Of a stretch of DNA of 64,000 bases, positions 29,026 to 36,855 are shown piece after piece; within the stretch, counting starts at the first letter, position 1; each line of letters starts with the position of its first letter. This DNA is from Polaribacter tangerinus. Its GTDB lineage: Bacteria; Bacteroidota; Bacteroidia; Flavobacteriales; Flavobacteriaceae. A model generated the notes under the pieces. It had not been told where the DNA came from. It did not search any database and saw only the letters and a list, made by a program, of their open reading frames with translations. The translations under genes were made by a program, and so were the position numbers. The stretch covers positions 2,356,001 through 2,420,000 of the forward strand of contig NZ_CP150668.1 of assembly GCF_038024095.1 (NCBI RefSeq). The letters are read 5' to 3'.

Positions 29026-30213
29026 TTATAAATCTAACTTTTCTTTCAAATCAATAATATTTTTGTCTTGTACCCCCAAATAACGTTTACTACCTAAATA
29101 TCTATTCTTATTAAAAGCATCATAATTAGGTTGTGTTTCATCCATAGAACTCAAATGCACATTTCCAGAAGCGTGTATAAACTCCATTTTATCGTTTCCT
29201 AACCATATACCAACATGTACAACTTTCTGTTTCTTTTCTGATGTTGCTTTGGTTCCAAAAAACAATAAATCGCCTTTTTGTAAATCAGAAAAATCTAAAT
29301 CTGAATCTACAGTTTTACCAGCATTTATTTGCTGAGAAGCATCTCTAGGAATTACAAAACCATTTAGTAAATACACCATTTTTGTAAAGCCACTACAATC
29401 TACACCCTTGGCAGAAGTTCCGCCCCATAAATATGGAAAACCGTTCATTTTTCTAGCAATTTGCTCTACGTTATCTGGCGTAGGATGTAAGTTTTGCAAC
29501 CAGTTTTTATAAATTAAAGCATTACTTTTTTTAACAAAACCTTTTCTTTTATCAGGATAGGAAACTTCGTAAAAGTTAGCATCTTCAGAAACATATTGTA
29601 AAATTCCCCCTAAGGTAATGTCAGAAATAATATTTGATTTGTCATTATTATCTGTATAAACATAACCAAAATTTTTGGTAAAAATTATTTTTTTAGCAGC
29701 ATTCCAAGATGCCAATTCTTCTTTGGTCATTTTAGTAATTCCGCCTTTGTCTACCCAAGAAATGTAATTATCAGGGGTTTGAATTTGATAAAAATCGCCT
29801 TTTTTATCTAAAATTTTTAAAGACATACCTAACAGACCTTGTGTGCCTAATTCTGCAGAATGTTTTGGTGCAGATCTTATATTAATTACAGAATTTTTGG
29901 CAACTGCAAACATTTTTGTGCCAACAACAGTATCTGGTAAAACTCTAATTTTATTTATAAAATCTACCTCTAAAGATTGTAAACTATCTAATAATTTCTG
30001 ATAACCTTCTTTAGAATCTGTTACACCATAAGCAATAATTTTTTGGTCTTTAGTATCAAAATTAATATCATAAATAGCCACTCTTTTATCTGGAGCATAT
30101 TGCGTCTTTATACTCTGGTTAACAGCTTCTAAACCATTTACTAAAATAGAATTATTACTACAAGAAGTTAGGGTTAAAACAAATAATAGCGTTGTAATTT
30201 TTTGAAATTTCAT
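29026..30213 (-). CDS. NlpC/P60 (C40) peptidase lipoprotein with SH3 domains
   Basis: A 395-residue exported cell-wall peptidase. The signal MKFQKITTLLFVLTLTSC gives a lipidated Cys at residue 18. Residues about 105-250 hold two bacterial SH3-type segments (NVINIRSAPKHSAELGTQGL; NFYEVSYPDKRKGFV). The C-terminal domain has the catalytic Cys in KGVDCSGFTKMVY (about 274), His in VVHVGIWLG (about 333) and a third polar residue in FIHASGNV. It probably cleaves gamma-D-glutamyl-diamino-acid bonds in peptidoglycan, as known for the family. It stands alone, divergent from kynU. Confidence 0.93.
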   Translation of the reverse strand: MKFQKITTLLFVLTLTSCSNNSILVNGLEAVNQSIKTQYAPDKRVAIYDINFDTKDQKIIAYGVTDSKEGYQKLLDSLQSLEVDFINKIRVLPDTVVGTKMFAVAKNSVINIRSAPKHSAELGTQGLLGMSLKILDKKGDFYQIQTPDNYISWVDKGGITKMTKEELASWNAAKKIIFTKNFGYVYTDNNDKSNIISDITLGGILQYVSEDANFYEVSYPDKRKGFVKKSNALIYKNWLQNLHPTPDNVEQIARKMNGFPYLWGGTSAKGVDCSGFTKMVYLLNGFVIPRDASQQINAGKTVDSDLDFSDLQKGDLLFFGTKATSEKKQKVVHVGIWLGNDKMEFIHASGNVHLSSMDETQPNYDAFNKNRYLGSKRYLGVQDKNIIDLKEKLDL

Positions 30214-30280
30214 TGTACTCTTTTCTAGATTGATAAAAAATAAAGGTACTAATTTATTTAATTCTAAAAATAGATTGTTT

Positions 30281-30288
30281 TATATTTG
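30281..30288 (+). promoter_or_regulatory. Candidate promoter of the kyn operon
   Basis: TATATTTG matches TAnnTTTG exactly and is 19 bases before the kynU start codon. The upstream box is weak (TTTA near 30257, 20 bases before). Confidence 0.5.
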
Positions 30289-30307
30289 AGAATAATCATT
30301 TTTAAAG

Positions 30308-31570
30308 ATGAATTACCAAAACACTTTAGCATTTGCCAAACAATTAGATAAAGAGGATGCACTTTTTTATCTAAGAGAAAAATTTTACATTCCAAAAGAT
30401 AAAAACGGAAAAGATTGGTTGTATTTTACAGGAAATTCTTTGGGTTTACAGCCAAAATCGACCAAAGAATATATCAATCAAGAACTAGAAGATTGGGCAA
30501 ATTTAGGCGTAGAAGGTCATTTCGAAGCAAAAAATCCTTGGTTAAATTATCATGAATATTTAACCGAAAAAATGGCCAAAATAGTTGGGGCAAAACCAAT
30601 TGAAGTTGTGGTAATGAACACATTAACCACCAACTTACATTTGTTAATGGTTTCTTTTTATAGACCCACCAAAACAAAATATAAAATTGTTATAGAAAGT
30701 GATGCTTTTCCAAGTGATAGATATGCTGTACAATCTCAATTAAAATTTCATGGTTTTTCAGAAGATGATCTTATAGAATGGAAACCCAAAAAAGGAGAGG
30801 AGTTATTAAATATTGAAGATTTAGAAAAAATAGTTTCTGAACAAGGAGATGAAATTGCTTTATTATTAATTGGAGGCGTAAATTACTACACAGGTCAGTT
30901 TTTAGATTTAAAAAGAATTGCAGAAATCGGGCATTCCAAAAATTGTGTAGTTGGTATCGATTTGGCTCATGGAGCAGGAAATATTCAACCTAATTTACAT
31001 GAATCTGGCGTAGATTTTGCGGCTTGGTGTACTTATAAATATTTAAATGCTGGACCTGGAAGTTTGGCAGGCGTTTTTGTGCACGAAAAACATGCTAAAA
31101 ATAAGGATTTACCACGTTTTGCAGGTTGGTGGAACCATAACAAAGAAACACGTTTTAATATGCGAAAACCCTTTGATGTAATGGAAGGAGCAGAAGGTTG
31201 GCAATTAAGTAATCCGCCAATATTATCTATGGCAGCTATTAAAGCGTCTTTAGATTTGTTTGATGAGGTTGGAATGGAGGATTTAAGAAAGAAATCAGAA
31301 AAATTAACCGGTTATTTTGAGTTTTTAATCAATGAAATTGGTTCTGAGGATATTAAAATAATTACACCAAAAAATCCAAAAGAAAGAGGTTGCCAATTAT
31401 CTATACAAGTTAAAAATGCAGATAAAAATTTACACAAAAAATTAACCGAAAATAATGTGATAACAGATTGGAGAGAGCCAGATGTAATACGATGTGCACC
31501 AACACCAATGTACAATTCTTTTGAAGATGTATACAGAATGGTGTCTATTTTAAACAAGGTTCTTTATTAA
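30308..31570 (+). CDS. kynU: Kynureninase
   Basis: A PLP enzyme that splits kynurenine or 3-hydroxykynurenine to anthranilate or 3-hydroxyanthranilate plus alanine. The 420-residue length is normal. Marks include YFTGNSLGLQPKST near residue 40, GIDLAHGAGNIQ, the PLP lysine in CTYKYLNAGPGS (K244) and HNKETRFNM. It is the first gene of a kynurenine-breakdown operon. Confidence 0.96.
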   Translation: MNYQNTLAFAKQLDKEDALFYLREKFYIPKDKNGKDWLYFTGNSLGLQPKSTKEYINQELEDWANLGVEGHFEAKNPWLNYHEYLTEKMAKIVGAKPIEVVVMNTLTTNLHLLMVSFYRPTKTKYKIVIESDAFPSDRYAVQSQLKFHGFSEDDLIEWKPKKGEELLNIEDLEKIVSEQGDEIALLLIGGVNYYTGQFLDLKRIAEIGHSKNCVVGIDLAHGAGNIQPNLHESGVDFAAWCTYKYLNAGPGSLAGVFVHEKHAKNKDLPRFAGWWNHNKETRFNMRKPFDVMEGAEGWQLSNPPILSMAAIKASLDLFDEVGMEDLRKKSEKLTGYFEFLINEIGSEDIKIITPKNPKERGCQLSIQVKNADKNLHKKLTENNVITDWREPDVIRCAPTPMYNSFEDVYRMVSILNKVLY

Positions 31571-31598
31571 GTTTATAGTTAATGTGAGGTTTATTATA

Positions 31599-31709
31599 AT
31601 GAATAAAAAGAAGAGAGGTTTTTGGGATTATATTTTATATCCAGGAATGATATTTTTAATACTGATGCTCGTAAAATTTATATTTATGATTTATAAAGGA
31701 ACTATTTAG
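31599..31709 (+). CDS. 36-residue membrane miniprotein in the kyn operon
   Basis: A short ORF between kynU and kmo: ATG at 31599, TAG at 31707-31709. It encodes MNKKKRGFWDYILYPGMIFL followed by one hydrophobic segment and the tail IYKGTI. A basic N-terminus, one hydrophobic helix (about 11-31) and an aromatic WDYILYPG motif suggest a small inner-membrane protein. The gaps are 28 bases after kynU and 24 before kmo, consistent with one transcript. I do not recognise it; conservation in other genomes would settle whether it is real. Confidence 0.5.
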   Translation: MNKKKRGFWDYILYPGMIFLILMLVKFIFMIYKGTI

Positions 31710-31733
31710 TTTTTACAAGTTTTAAAAAAATAA

Positions 31734-33185
31734 ATGATGTTGGAGAAAAGTAATAAAGTACACGCTTTTAAGGAAGATTTAATTGCGGATTCAGTTCTAA
31801 TTATTGGAGCAGGACTGTGTGGATCTCTTTTAGCTTTAAGATTGGCACAAAGAGGTTATAAAGTTGAGGTGTATGAGAGCAGACCAGATTTACGAAAAGT
31901 AGATATTTCTGCAGGACGATCTATTAATTTAGCTTTGTCTGACAGAGGTTTAAAAGCTTTACGTTTATGTGGTATGGAAGAAAAGGCAAGAGAAATTTGC
32001 ACACCAATGTATGGCAGGTTAATGCACGATAGAGAAGGAAATACGTTTTCATCTAATTATTCGGGTAGAGATAATGAATACATCAATTCCATTTCTAGAG
32101 GAGACTTAAATGCCATTTTGTTAGAAGAAGCAGAAAAACATGAAAATGTAACTATTCATTTTAATAAAAAATGTAAAAAAGTAGACATAGAAAATAAACT
32201 AGGTTATTTTAAAGATTACAACACTAAAGAAGAGTTTACTGTTAAAGCTAGTGTTATTTTTGGTGCAGATGGTGCAGGTTCTTCTTTAAGAAAAAGTTAC
32301 ATTTCAGAACGTAAATTTTTATTTAGTTATTCTCAAAATTATTTAAATCATGGGTACAAAGAGCTCGAGATTCCAGCAGATAAAAACGGAAATCATCAAA
32401 TAAGTAAAGGTCATTTACACATTTGGCCTCGGGGCGATTTTATGTTAATTGCTTTACCAAATAAGGATGGTAGTTTTACAGTTACCTTGTTTTTAAGTTA
32501 TGATGAAGGCGAATTTAATTTCAATAATTTAACATCTGAAGAAAAAATAACCCAATTTTTTGAGAAAGAATTTCCAGATGCTTTGGCGTTAATTCCGAAT
32601 ATTAAAGAGGAGTTTATGAACAATCCAACAGGGCCTTTAGGAACTATAAAATGTACTCCGTGGAGTTATTTAGAAAATACTCTTTTAATGGGAGATGCAG
32701 CTCATGCTATTGTTCCTTTTTACGGACAAGGGATGAATGCTTCTTTTGAAGATGTATTTGTGTTAGACGAAATTCTGAATCAAGATTTAGGCGATTGGAA
32801 AGCTGTTTTTAAGGCTTATGAAAAAGCAAGAAAAAAGGATACAGATGCTATTGCAGATTTAGCGATTGATAATTTTTTTGAAATGAGAGATCATGTTGCA
32901 AACAACCTTTTTAAAGAAAAAAGAAAAATTGAGATGGATTTAGAAAAAAAATTTCCAGAAAGTTATTTTTCTAAATACTCGTTAGTTACTTTTAATGAAA
33001 ATATTGGGTATTCTGATGCACTTAAAATTGGTAGAGCACAAGACAAGGCCTTGTTAAATTTAATTGCAGATGAAAAAGTTACTACTAGTTTGCATATGAA
33101 TAAAGAGGAACTTAAAATTGTACTACAAAAAATTGTAAAAGAAACTCAAGAAATTTTAAACGAAGATAAAATTGCTGGTTTGTAA
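31734..33185 (+). CDS. kmo: Kynurenine 3-monooxygenase
   Basis: An FAD-dependent hydroxylase that converts kynurenine to 3-hydroxykynurenine with NADPH and oxygen. The FAD dinucleotide motif is LIIGAGLCGS (22-31), the second FAD segment is GDAAHAIVPFYGQGMN (about 320-335), and the DG-type segment is FGADGAGSSLRK. The C-terminal region extends to 483 residues, typical of KMO rather than generic hydroxylases. Two ATGs are adjacent at the start. Confidence 0.94.
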   Translation: MMLEKSNKVHAFKEDLIADSVLIIGAGLCGSLLALRLAQRGYKVEVYESRPDLRKVDISAGRSINLALSDRGLKALRLCGMEEKAREICTPMYGRLMHDREGNTFSSNYSGRDNEYINSISRGDLNAILLEEAEKHENVTIHFNKKCKKVDIENKLGYFKDYNTKEEFTVKASVIFGADGAGSSLRKSYISERKFLFSYSQNYLNHGYKELEIPADKNGNHQISKGHLHIWPRGDFMLIALPNKDGSFTVTLFLSYDEGEFNFNNLTSEEKITQFFEKEFPDALALIPNIKEEFMNNPTGPLGTIKCTPWSYLENTLLMGDAAHAIVPFYGQGMNASFEDVFVLDEILNQDLGDWKAVFKAYEKARKKDTDAIADLAIDNFFEMRDHVANNLFKEKRKIEMDLEKKFPESYFSKYSLVTFNENIGYSDALKIGRAQDKALLNLIADEKVTTSLHMNKEELKIVLQKIVKETQEILNEDKIAGL

Positions 33186-33230
33186 AATGGAATTAAAAAT
33201 TATAAAGGTTACTTATAAAAACGAAGTCTT

Positions 33231-33340
33231 GCGTTAGGGATTGAAGCGACATCCTTTTTTAGCTTCCTATTTTCGATTTTTTAAATAGCAATAGGTAGTT
33301 TTAAAAAAAGATATAGCGAAAAGCCCGACCTTGGTAACGC
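33231..33340 (+). repeat. GCGTT-bounded intergenic repeat element, copy 2
   Basis: A 110-base element inside the kyn operon, between kmo and haaO. It begins GCGTTAGGGATTGAAG, has ATCCTTTTTT, an internal hairpin (CCTATT / AATAGG), an AAAAAAAGATAT block matching the ATCCTTTTTT block in reverse, and ends AAAGCCCGACC then TAACGC. The ends are inverted (GCGTTA / TAACGC). The same blocks occur in reverse orientation at 17097-17231. No coding capacity is seen. Confidence 0.7.
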
Positions 33341-33367
33341 CCAAAAAAATATAAAAAAATAGATAAT

Positions 33368-33901
33368 ATGAGTAAATTAGTTCAGCCCATAAATTTTAAA
33401 AAGTGGATAGAAGAGCATAGGCATTTGTTAAAACCGCCAGTTGGAAATAAACAGGTTTGGGATAATGGAGAGTATATTGTTATGGTGGTTGGCGGCCCAA
33501 ATAATAGAAAAGATTATCATTATAACGAAACGCCAGAATTTTTTTATCAGTTAGAGGGAAACATGATTTTGAAAATAATTGATGAAGCAGGTAAGATGCA
33601 AGCTGTAAAAATTAATGAAGGTGATATTTATTTATTACCAGCAAAAGTGCCTCATTCTCCTCAAAGAAGTAAAAACACTGTTGGCTTGGTTATAGAATAC
33701 CCGCGTTCTAAAGAAATGTTAGATGCTTTAGAGTGGTACTGTGAAAATTGTGGAAATCAATTGTATAGAGAAACTTTTACTCTAGAGAATATAGAAAAAG
33801 ATATGCCTGTAATTTTTGATAAGTACTACTCCGATATAAAAAAATGTACGTGCAATAATTGCGGAACAGTAATGCAGCCACCTAATAATTTGAACAATTA
33901 A
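33368..33901 (+). CDS. haaO: 3-Hydroxyanthranilate 3,4-dioxygenase
   Basis: Opens the ring of 3-hydroxyanthranilate to 2-amino-3-carboxymuconate semialdehyde. The 177-residue bacterial cupin form has iron ligands H51, E57 (DYHYNETPEFF) and a His near 96 (KVPHSP). It also has the C-terminal rubredoxin-like metal site with Cys pairs at 125/128 and 162/165. It follows kmo after 182 bases that contain a repeat element, so it may need its own promoter. Confidence 0.95.
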   Translation: MSKLVQPINFKKWIEEHRHLLKPPVGNKQVWDNGEYIVMVVGGPNNRKDYHYNETPEFFYQLEGNMILKIIDEAGKMQAVKINEGDIYLLPAKVPHSPQRSKNTVGLVIEYPRSKEMLDALEWYCENCGNQLYRETFTLENIEKDMPVIFDKYYSDIKKCTCNNCGTVMQPPNNLNN

Positions 33902-33954
33902 AAGCTGTTAAAAGTTAAAATATTTCGAATAGGCTTTTCTCTAAAATAACGTAT

Positions 33955-35040
33955 ATGCAAAAACGAAAATTACGAATAAACGGACATTCACATCTATTGC
34001 CATATCCAGAGGAGATTCCTCAATTTATGAAGGAAAAAGAGATTTTTTGGGTAGATGATGAGCGAAAACACATGTTGCAAAAAGGATGGAAAAGACCTGT
34101 AACAGATTCTAGTTTTTTTCTTGATGAGAAACTACTATGGATGGAGAGGAATAAAATTGATCATGCAGTTGTTTTAAATTTATCTCAACTTTATGGCAAT
34201 GGCTTACGTTTGGAGGAAATGAAAAAGGCATTGCGTTTTCAAAACGATTTTAATGCTAAAGTTCAAAAAAATCATCCCGATAAGTTTACTTGTGGTTTTG
34301 TTATTCACCCAGGTTTTATTTATGGTGCTTTAGATGAAATGAAGCGTTGTGTAGAAGAATTAGATCTAAAAGTTTTGTGTTTACCAACTCATTTTATGGA
34401 TTCTATTGGTCATTGGCGTTGTGTTTTTGATGAAGAAAATGACCGTATTTTTGAGTTGGCAGATAGGTATAAACTAGCCATTGAAATTCACCCATATGAT
34501 GGGGATAAAATGATAAAGTTAGAAAATACCAATTGGCGTTTTCATCTTATTTGGATGTTGGCGCAATGCGGAGATGCATATCATTTTTATACTTTAAATG
34601 GAATGCAAGAGCGCTTTAAAAATATAAGAACTTGTTTTGCTCATGGCGGCCAATTAGCACAAATGAATTTAGGTAGAAGAATACAAGGTTTTGATGGAAG
34701 ACCCGATTTATTTGAGGGAAAAACTCATCCTAGAAAAGCTGTAGGGCATAAAAATATTTTTTTTGATACCTTAGTTCACGACACAGATTCTTTAAAGTTA
34801 ATGTTCAGAAAACAAGGCACTAGTCAGGTTTTAATGGGATTAGACGACCCGTATCCTTTGGGAGAAATGGAAAGTGATAAGCAATCTTCGTATCCTGGTA
34901 AAATTTTAGATTTGGCAGTATCTGAGAATATTATTTCAGAATCTGAAAAAGGGTTAATTTGGGAAGACAATGTTTTACAATGGTTATTTGGAGATGATAA
35001 TAAGGCGAAACAACACTTAATTTCAAAAATACTATCGTAA
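33955..35040 (+). CDS. Amidohydrolase, ACMSD type (aminocarboxymuconate-semialdehyde decarboxylase)
   Basis: A 361-residue metal-dependent amidohydrolase-fold enzyme. The HxH metal motif is at 11-13 (INGHSHLL), later ligands are in AIEIHPYDGD and CFAHGGQLAQ, and the acidic ligand is in MGLDDPYPLGEM. Its position directly after haaO supports the ACMSD role, which diverts the ring-opened product to 2-aminomuconate semialdehyde and away from quinolinate. No aminomuconate semialdehyde dehydrogenase follows here. Confidence 0.88.
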   Translation: MQKRKLRINGHSHLLPYPEEIPQFMKEKEIFWVDDERKHMLQKGWKRPVTDSSFFLDEKLLWMERNKIDHAVVLNLSQLYGNGLRLEEMKKALRFQNDFNAKVQKNHPDKFTCGFVIHPGFIYGALDEMKRCVEELDLKVLCLPTHFMDSIGHWRCVFDEENDRIFELADRYKLAIEIHPYDGDKMIKLENTNWRFHLIWMLAQCGDAYHFYTLNGMQERFKNIRTCFAHGGQLAQMNLGRRIQGFDGRPDLFEGKTHPRKAVGHKNIFFDTLVHDTDSLKLMFRKQGTSQVLMGLDDPYPLGEMESDKQSSYPGKILDLAVSENIISESEKGLIWEDNVLQWLFGDDNKAKQHLISKILS

Positions 35041-35046
35041 TTGTGC

Positions 35047-35466
35047 CTAATTTTTAATGTTAATTGTTTTATTATCGCTTACCTCAAAAGCTATTTCGTT
35101 ATACTTTGGTGGTCCCATAAATCCTTTTATATTCATAGAAAACCCATAAGATTCCTTTGGTATTCCTAATAGGTTTTTATCTAACTTACCATTGTTGTTT
35201 TTATCATGAATATATGAAACTGCATAGGTGCCTTTGGGTAAAAGTTTAAAAGTTGCTACCGCTTCATTGTTATTTATCGGTATTACTTTTCCTTTAAATT
35301 CTTTTTTTAGAAAATCATTCTCGTTATTGTACACACCAATCATAACAACTCCTTTGTTGGAGGTTAAGTTGGTTATTTTTACGGTAAGTTGGTGTGTTTC
35401 TTTTTGGGTACTTACTAAAAGTGAGTTTAGAAAGATACATACAATTAGTACTGTTTTTTTTATCAT
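35047..35466 (-). CDS. DUF2141 family exported protein
   Basis: A 139-residue protein with a signal peptide (MIKKTVLIVCIFLNSLLVST) and one DUF2141 domain. Typical marks are VMIGVYNNENDFL, VATFKLLPKGTYAVSYIHDKNNNGKLD, GIPKESYGFS and PKYNEIAFEV. The DxNxNxxLD segment may bind a divalent cation. The function of the family is unknown. It is convergent with the ACMSD gene, six bases apart. Confidence 0.9.
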   Translation of the reverse strand: MIKKTVLIVCIFLNSLLVSTQKETHQLTVKITNLTSNKGVVMIGVYNNENDFLKKEFKGKVIPINNNEAVATFKLLPKGTYAVSYIHDKNNNGKLDKNLLGIPKESYGFSMNIKGFMGPPKYNEIAFEVSDNKTINIKN

Positions 35467-35509
35467 GATTTATATGTTACTTAGTTAGTAATGTAAATGC
35501 ACTTAAATT

Positions 35510-35878
35510 TTAAGTATGTATAGAGTTCCCTTCTATTTGTTGAAGTTTGTAAAAAACAGCTCCTCCAAGATAATACAATAAAATATCTAAATAGTCTTTT
35601 GTATATCTTTCTAAAAACTCTGGAAAAACAAATTCAAAAAGAATACTGTACAAGGTACAAATATATATAATTATAAAAGTTGATATTTTGTAACTTTTAT
35701 TGTTTTTACTCCATTTTAAAACTTGTAAACTACTGTAAAGTACCACCGGAATAATTAGAAAATCGTTTAGGTAAAAGCGTAAAAAATTTGGTAAATTTAG
35801 CTTAAACAGCGCAGAGAAATAAATAATGCTACCAATTAATAGAGAACAAAGTATGTATTTTAATAGAATGTTTTTCAT
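35510..35878 (-). CDS. Hypothetical membrane protein
   Basis: A 122-residue protein from the ATG at 35878 (MKNILLKYILCSLLIGSIIY) with about four hydrophobic segments. An upstream extension of 11 codons overlaps the preceding gene and is not preferred. The start lies two bases after the stop of the zinc-ribbon gene upstream, so the two are probably translated together. No family recognised. Confidence 0.7.
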   Translation of the reverse strand: MKNILLKYILCSLLIGSIIYFSALFKLNLPNFLRFYLNDFLIIPVVLYSSLQVLKWSKNNKSYKISTFIIIYICTLYSILFEFVFPEFLERYTKDYLDILLYYLGGAVFYKLQQIEGNSIHT

Positions 35879-35880
35879 AA

Positions 35881-36189
35881 TTATCCGGCAGCTATCATGG
35901 CAATAAACCAAGCCAATCCTGCACCAATTATACTAGCTACCATAAATGCAGAGTGTAAAATGATACCAATTATTCTGTAAACCAAAAAAGGGTGTTTTCT
36001 TAACCGATTAACAAAATTAGGATTTGCTTTCTTATACAATACTTTATTTATTTCCTCTTGTTTAATTTTTTCGAGTTTTAAAGCTCTTTTCTTCTCATCT
36101 GAAATTAAATTATTACAGTTTTTACAATATTCTGTATCAATATTAAAAGTACCACAGTAAGCACACTTTATAAATTTTTTAGTTGCCAT
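35881..36189 (-). CDS. Small zinc-ribbon membrane protein
   Basis: A 102-residue protein with an N-terminal zinc ribbon (CAYCGTFNIDTEYCKNC, residues 9-25, two CxxC pairs), a charged middle and one or two C-terminal hydrophobic helices (about 68-100). It is the first gene of a two-gene unit with the membrane protein that follows. Function unknown. Confidence 0.78.
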   Translation of the reverse strand: MATKKFIKCAYCGTFNIDTEYCKNCNNLISDEKKRALKLEKIKQEEINKVLYKKANPNFVNRLRKHPFLVYRIIGIILHSAFMVASIIGAGLAWFIAMIAAG

Positions 36190-36320
36190 TGACAGGTTTG
36201 AGGTAAAATTACTTTTGCTAAATTAATTTATTACTATGAAATGAATACTATTTTACAATTAGTTATTGTTAAAAATAATAAACCTAATCATTTTTTACTA
36301 TTTTAGCCAAAACCCTAAAT

Positions 36321-36854
36321 ATGTCTTTTAAAACTTCATTATCATTTATTAAAAATGTATTTACTGTCGGAGCAATTACAGAAACTGATCCTAAAACGGT
36401 AAAGGAGATATGTTCTAAAATAAGGTCTGAGCAAGATTTAGTTATTGTAGAATTCGGTATGGGACATGGAAATATTACTCAAGAAATTTTACGAAGAATA
36501 TCTAAAAATTCTACCCTTATTTCATTTGAAATTAATCAAGATTTTTGTGCTCATGTGTCTTCAAAAATAAACGATAAAAGATTAACTATTGTTAATGACT
36601 CTGCTTTAAATTTTAAAAATTACATAACTACAAGTGTAGATAATTTTATCATTTCTATTCCGTTTACGTTCTTAAAAAATAAGCAAGCTCATAATTTAGT
36701 AACTTCTTGCTTACACCAACTAAAAGATAATGGTTTTTACAGCCAAGTGGTATACAGAGATAAAACACTTTTAAAATCTATAGGTAATTTAGATTTTGAA
36801 AAGAAAGAGATTAAGGCGCTTATTAAAGAGAAAATATATCATGTAAGAAAATAG
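36321..36854 (+). CDS. Phospholipid N-methyltransferase-like SAM methyltransferase
   Basis: A 177-residue Rossmann methyltransferase resembling PmtA-type phosphatidylethanolamine methyltransferases and rRNA dimethyladenosine transferases. It has N-terminal FIKNVFTVGAI, motif I VIVEFGMGHGNIT (about 43-55), SFEINQDFC and a terminal QVVYRDKTLLKSIG. The short length and the FxxxxxxVGAI start favour the phospholipid group. The next gene, an ethanolamine phosphotransferase, starts one base after its stop. Target (lipid or other) is inferred, not shown. Confidence 0.7.
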   Translation: MSFKTSLSFIKNVFTVGAITETDPKTVKEICSKIRSEQDLVIVEFGMGHGNITQEILRRISKNSTLISFEINQDFCAHVSSKINDKRLTIVNDSALNFKNYITTSVDNFIISIPFTFLKNKQAHNLVTSCLHQLKDNGFYSQVVYRDKTLLKSIGNLDFEKKEIKALIKEKIYHVRK

Positions 36855-36855
36855 T

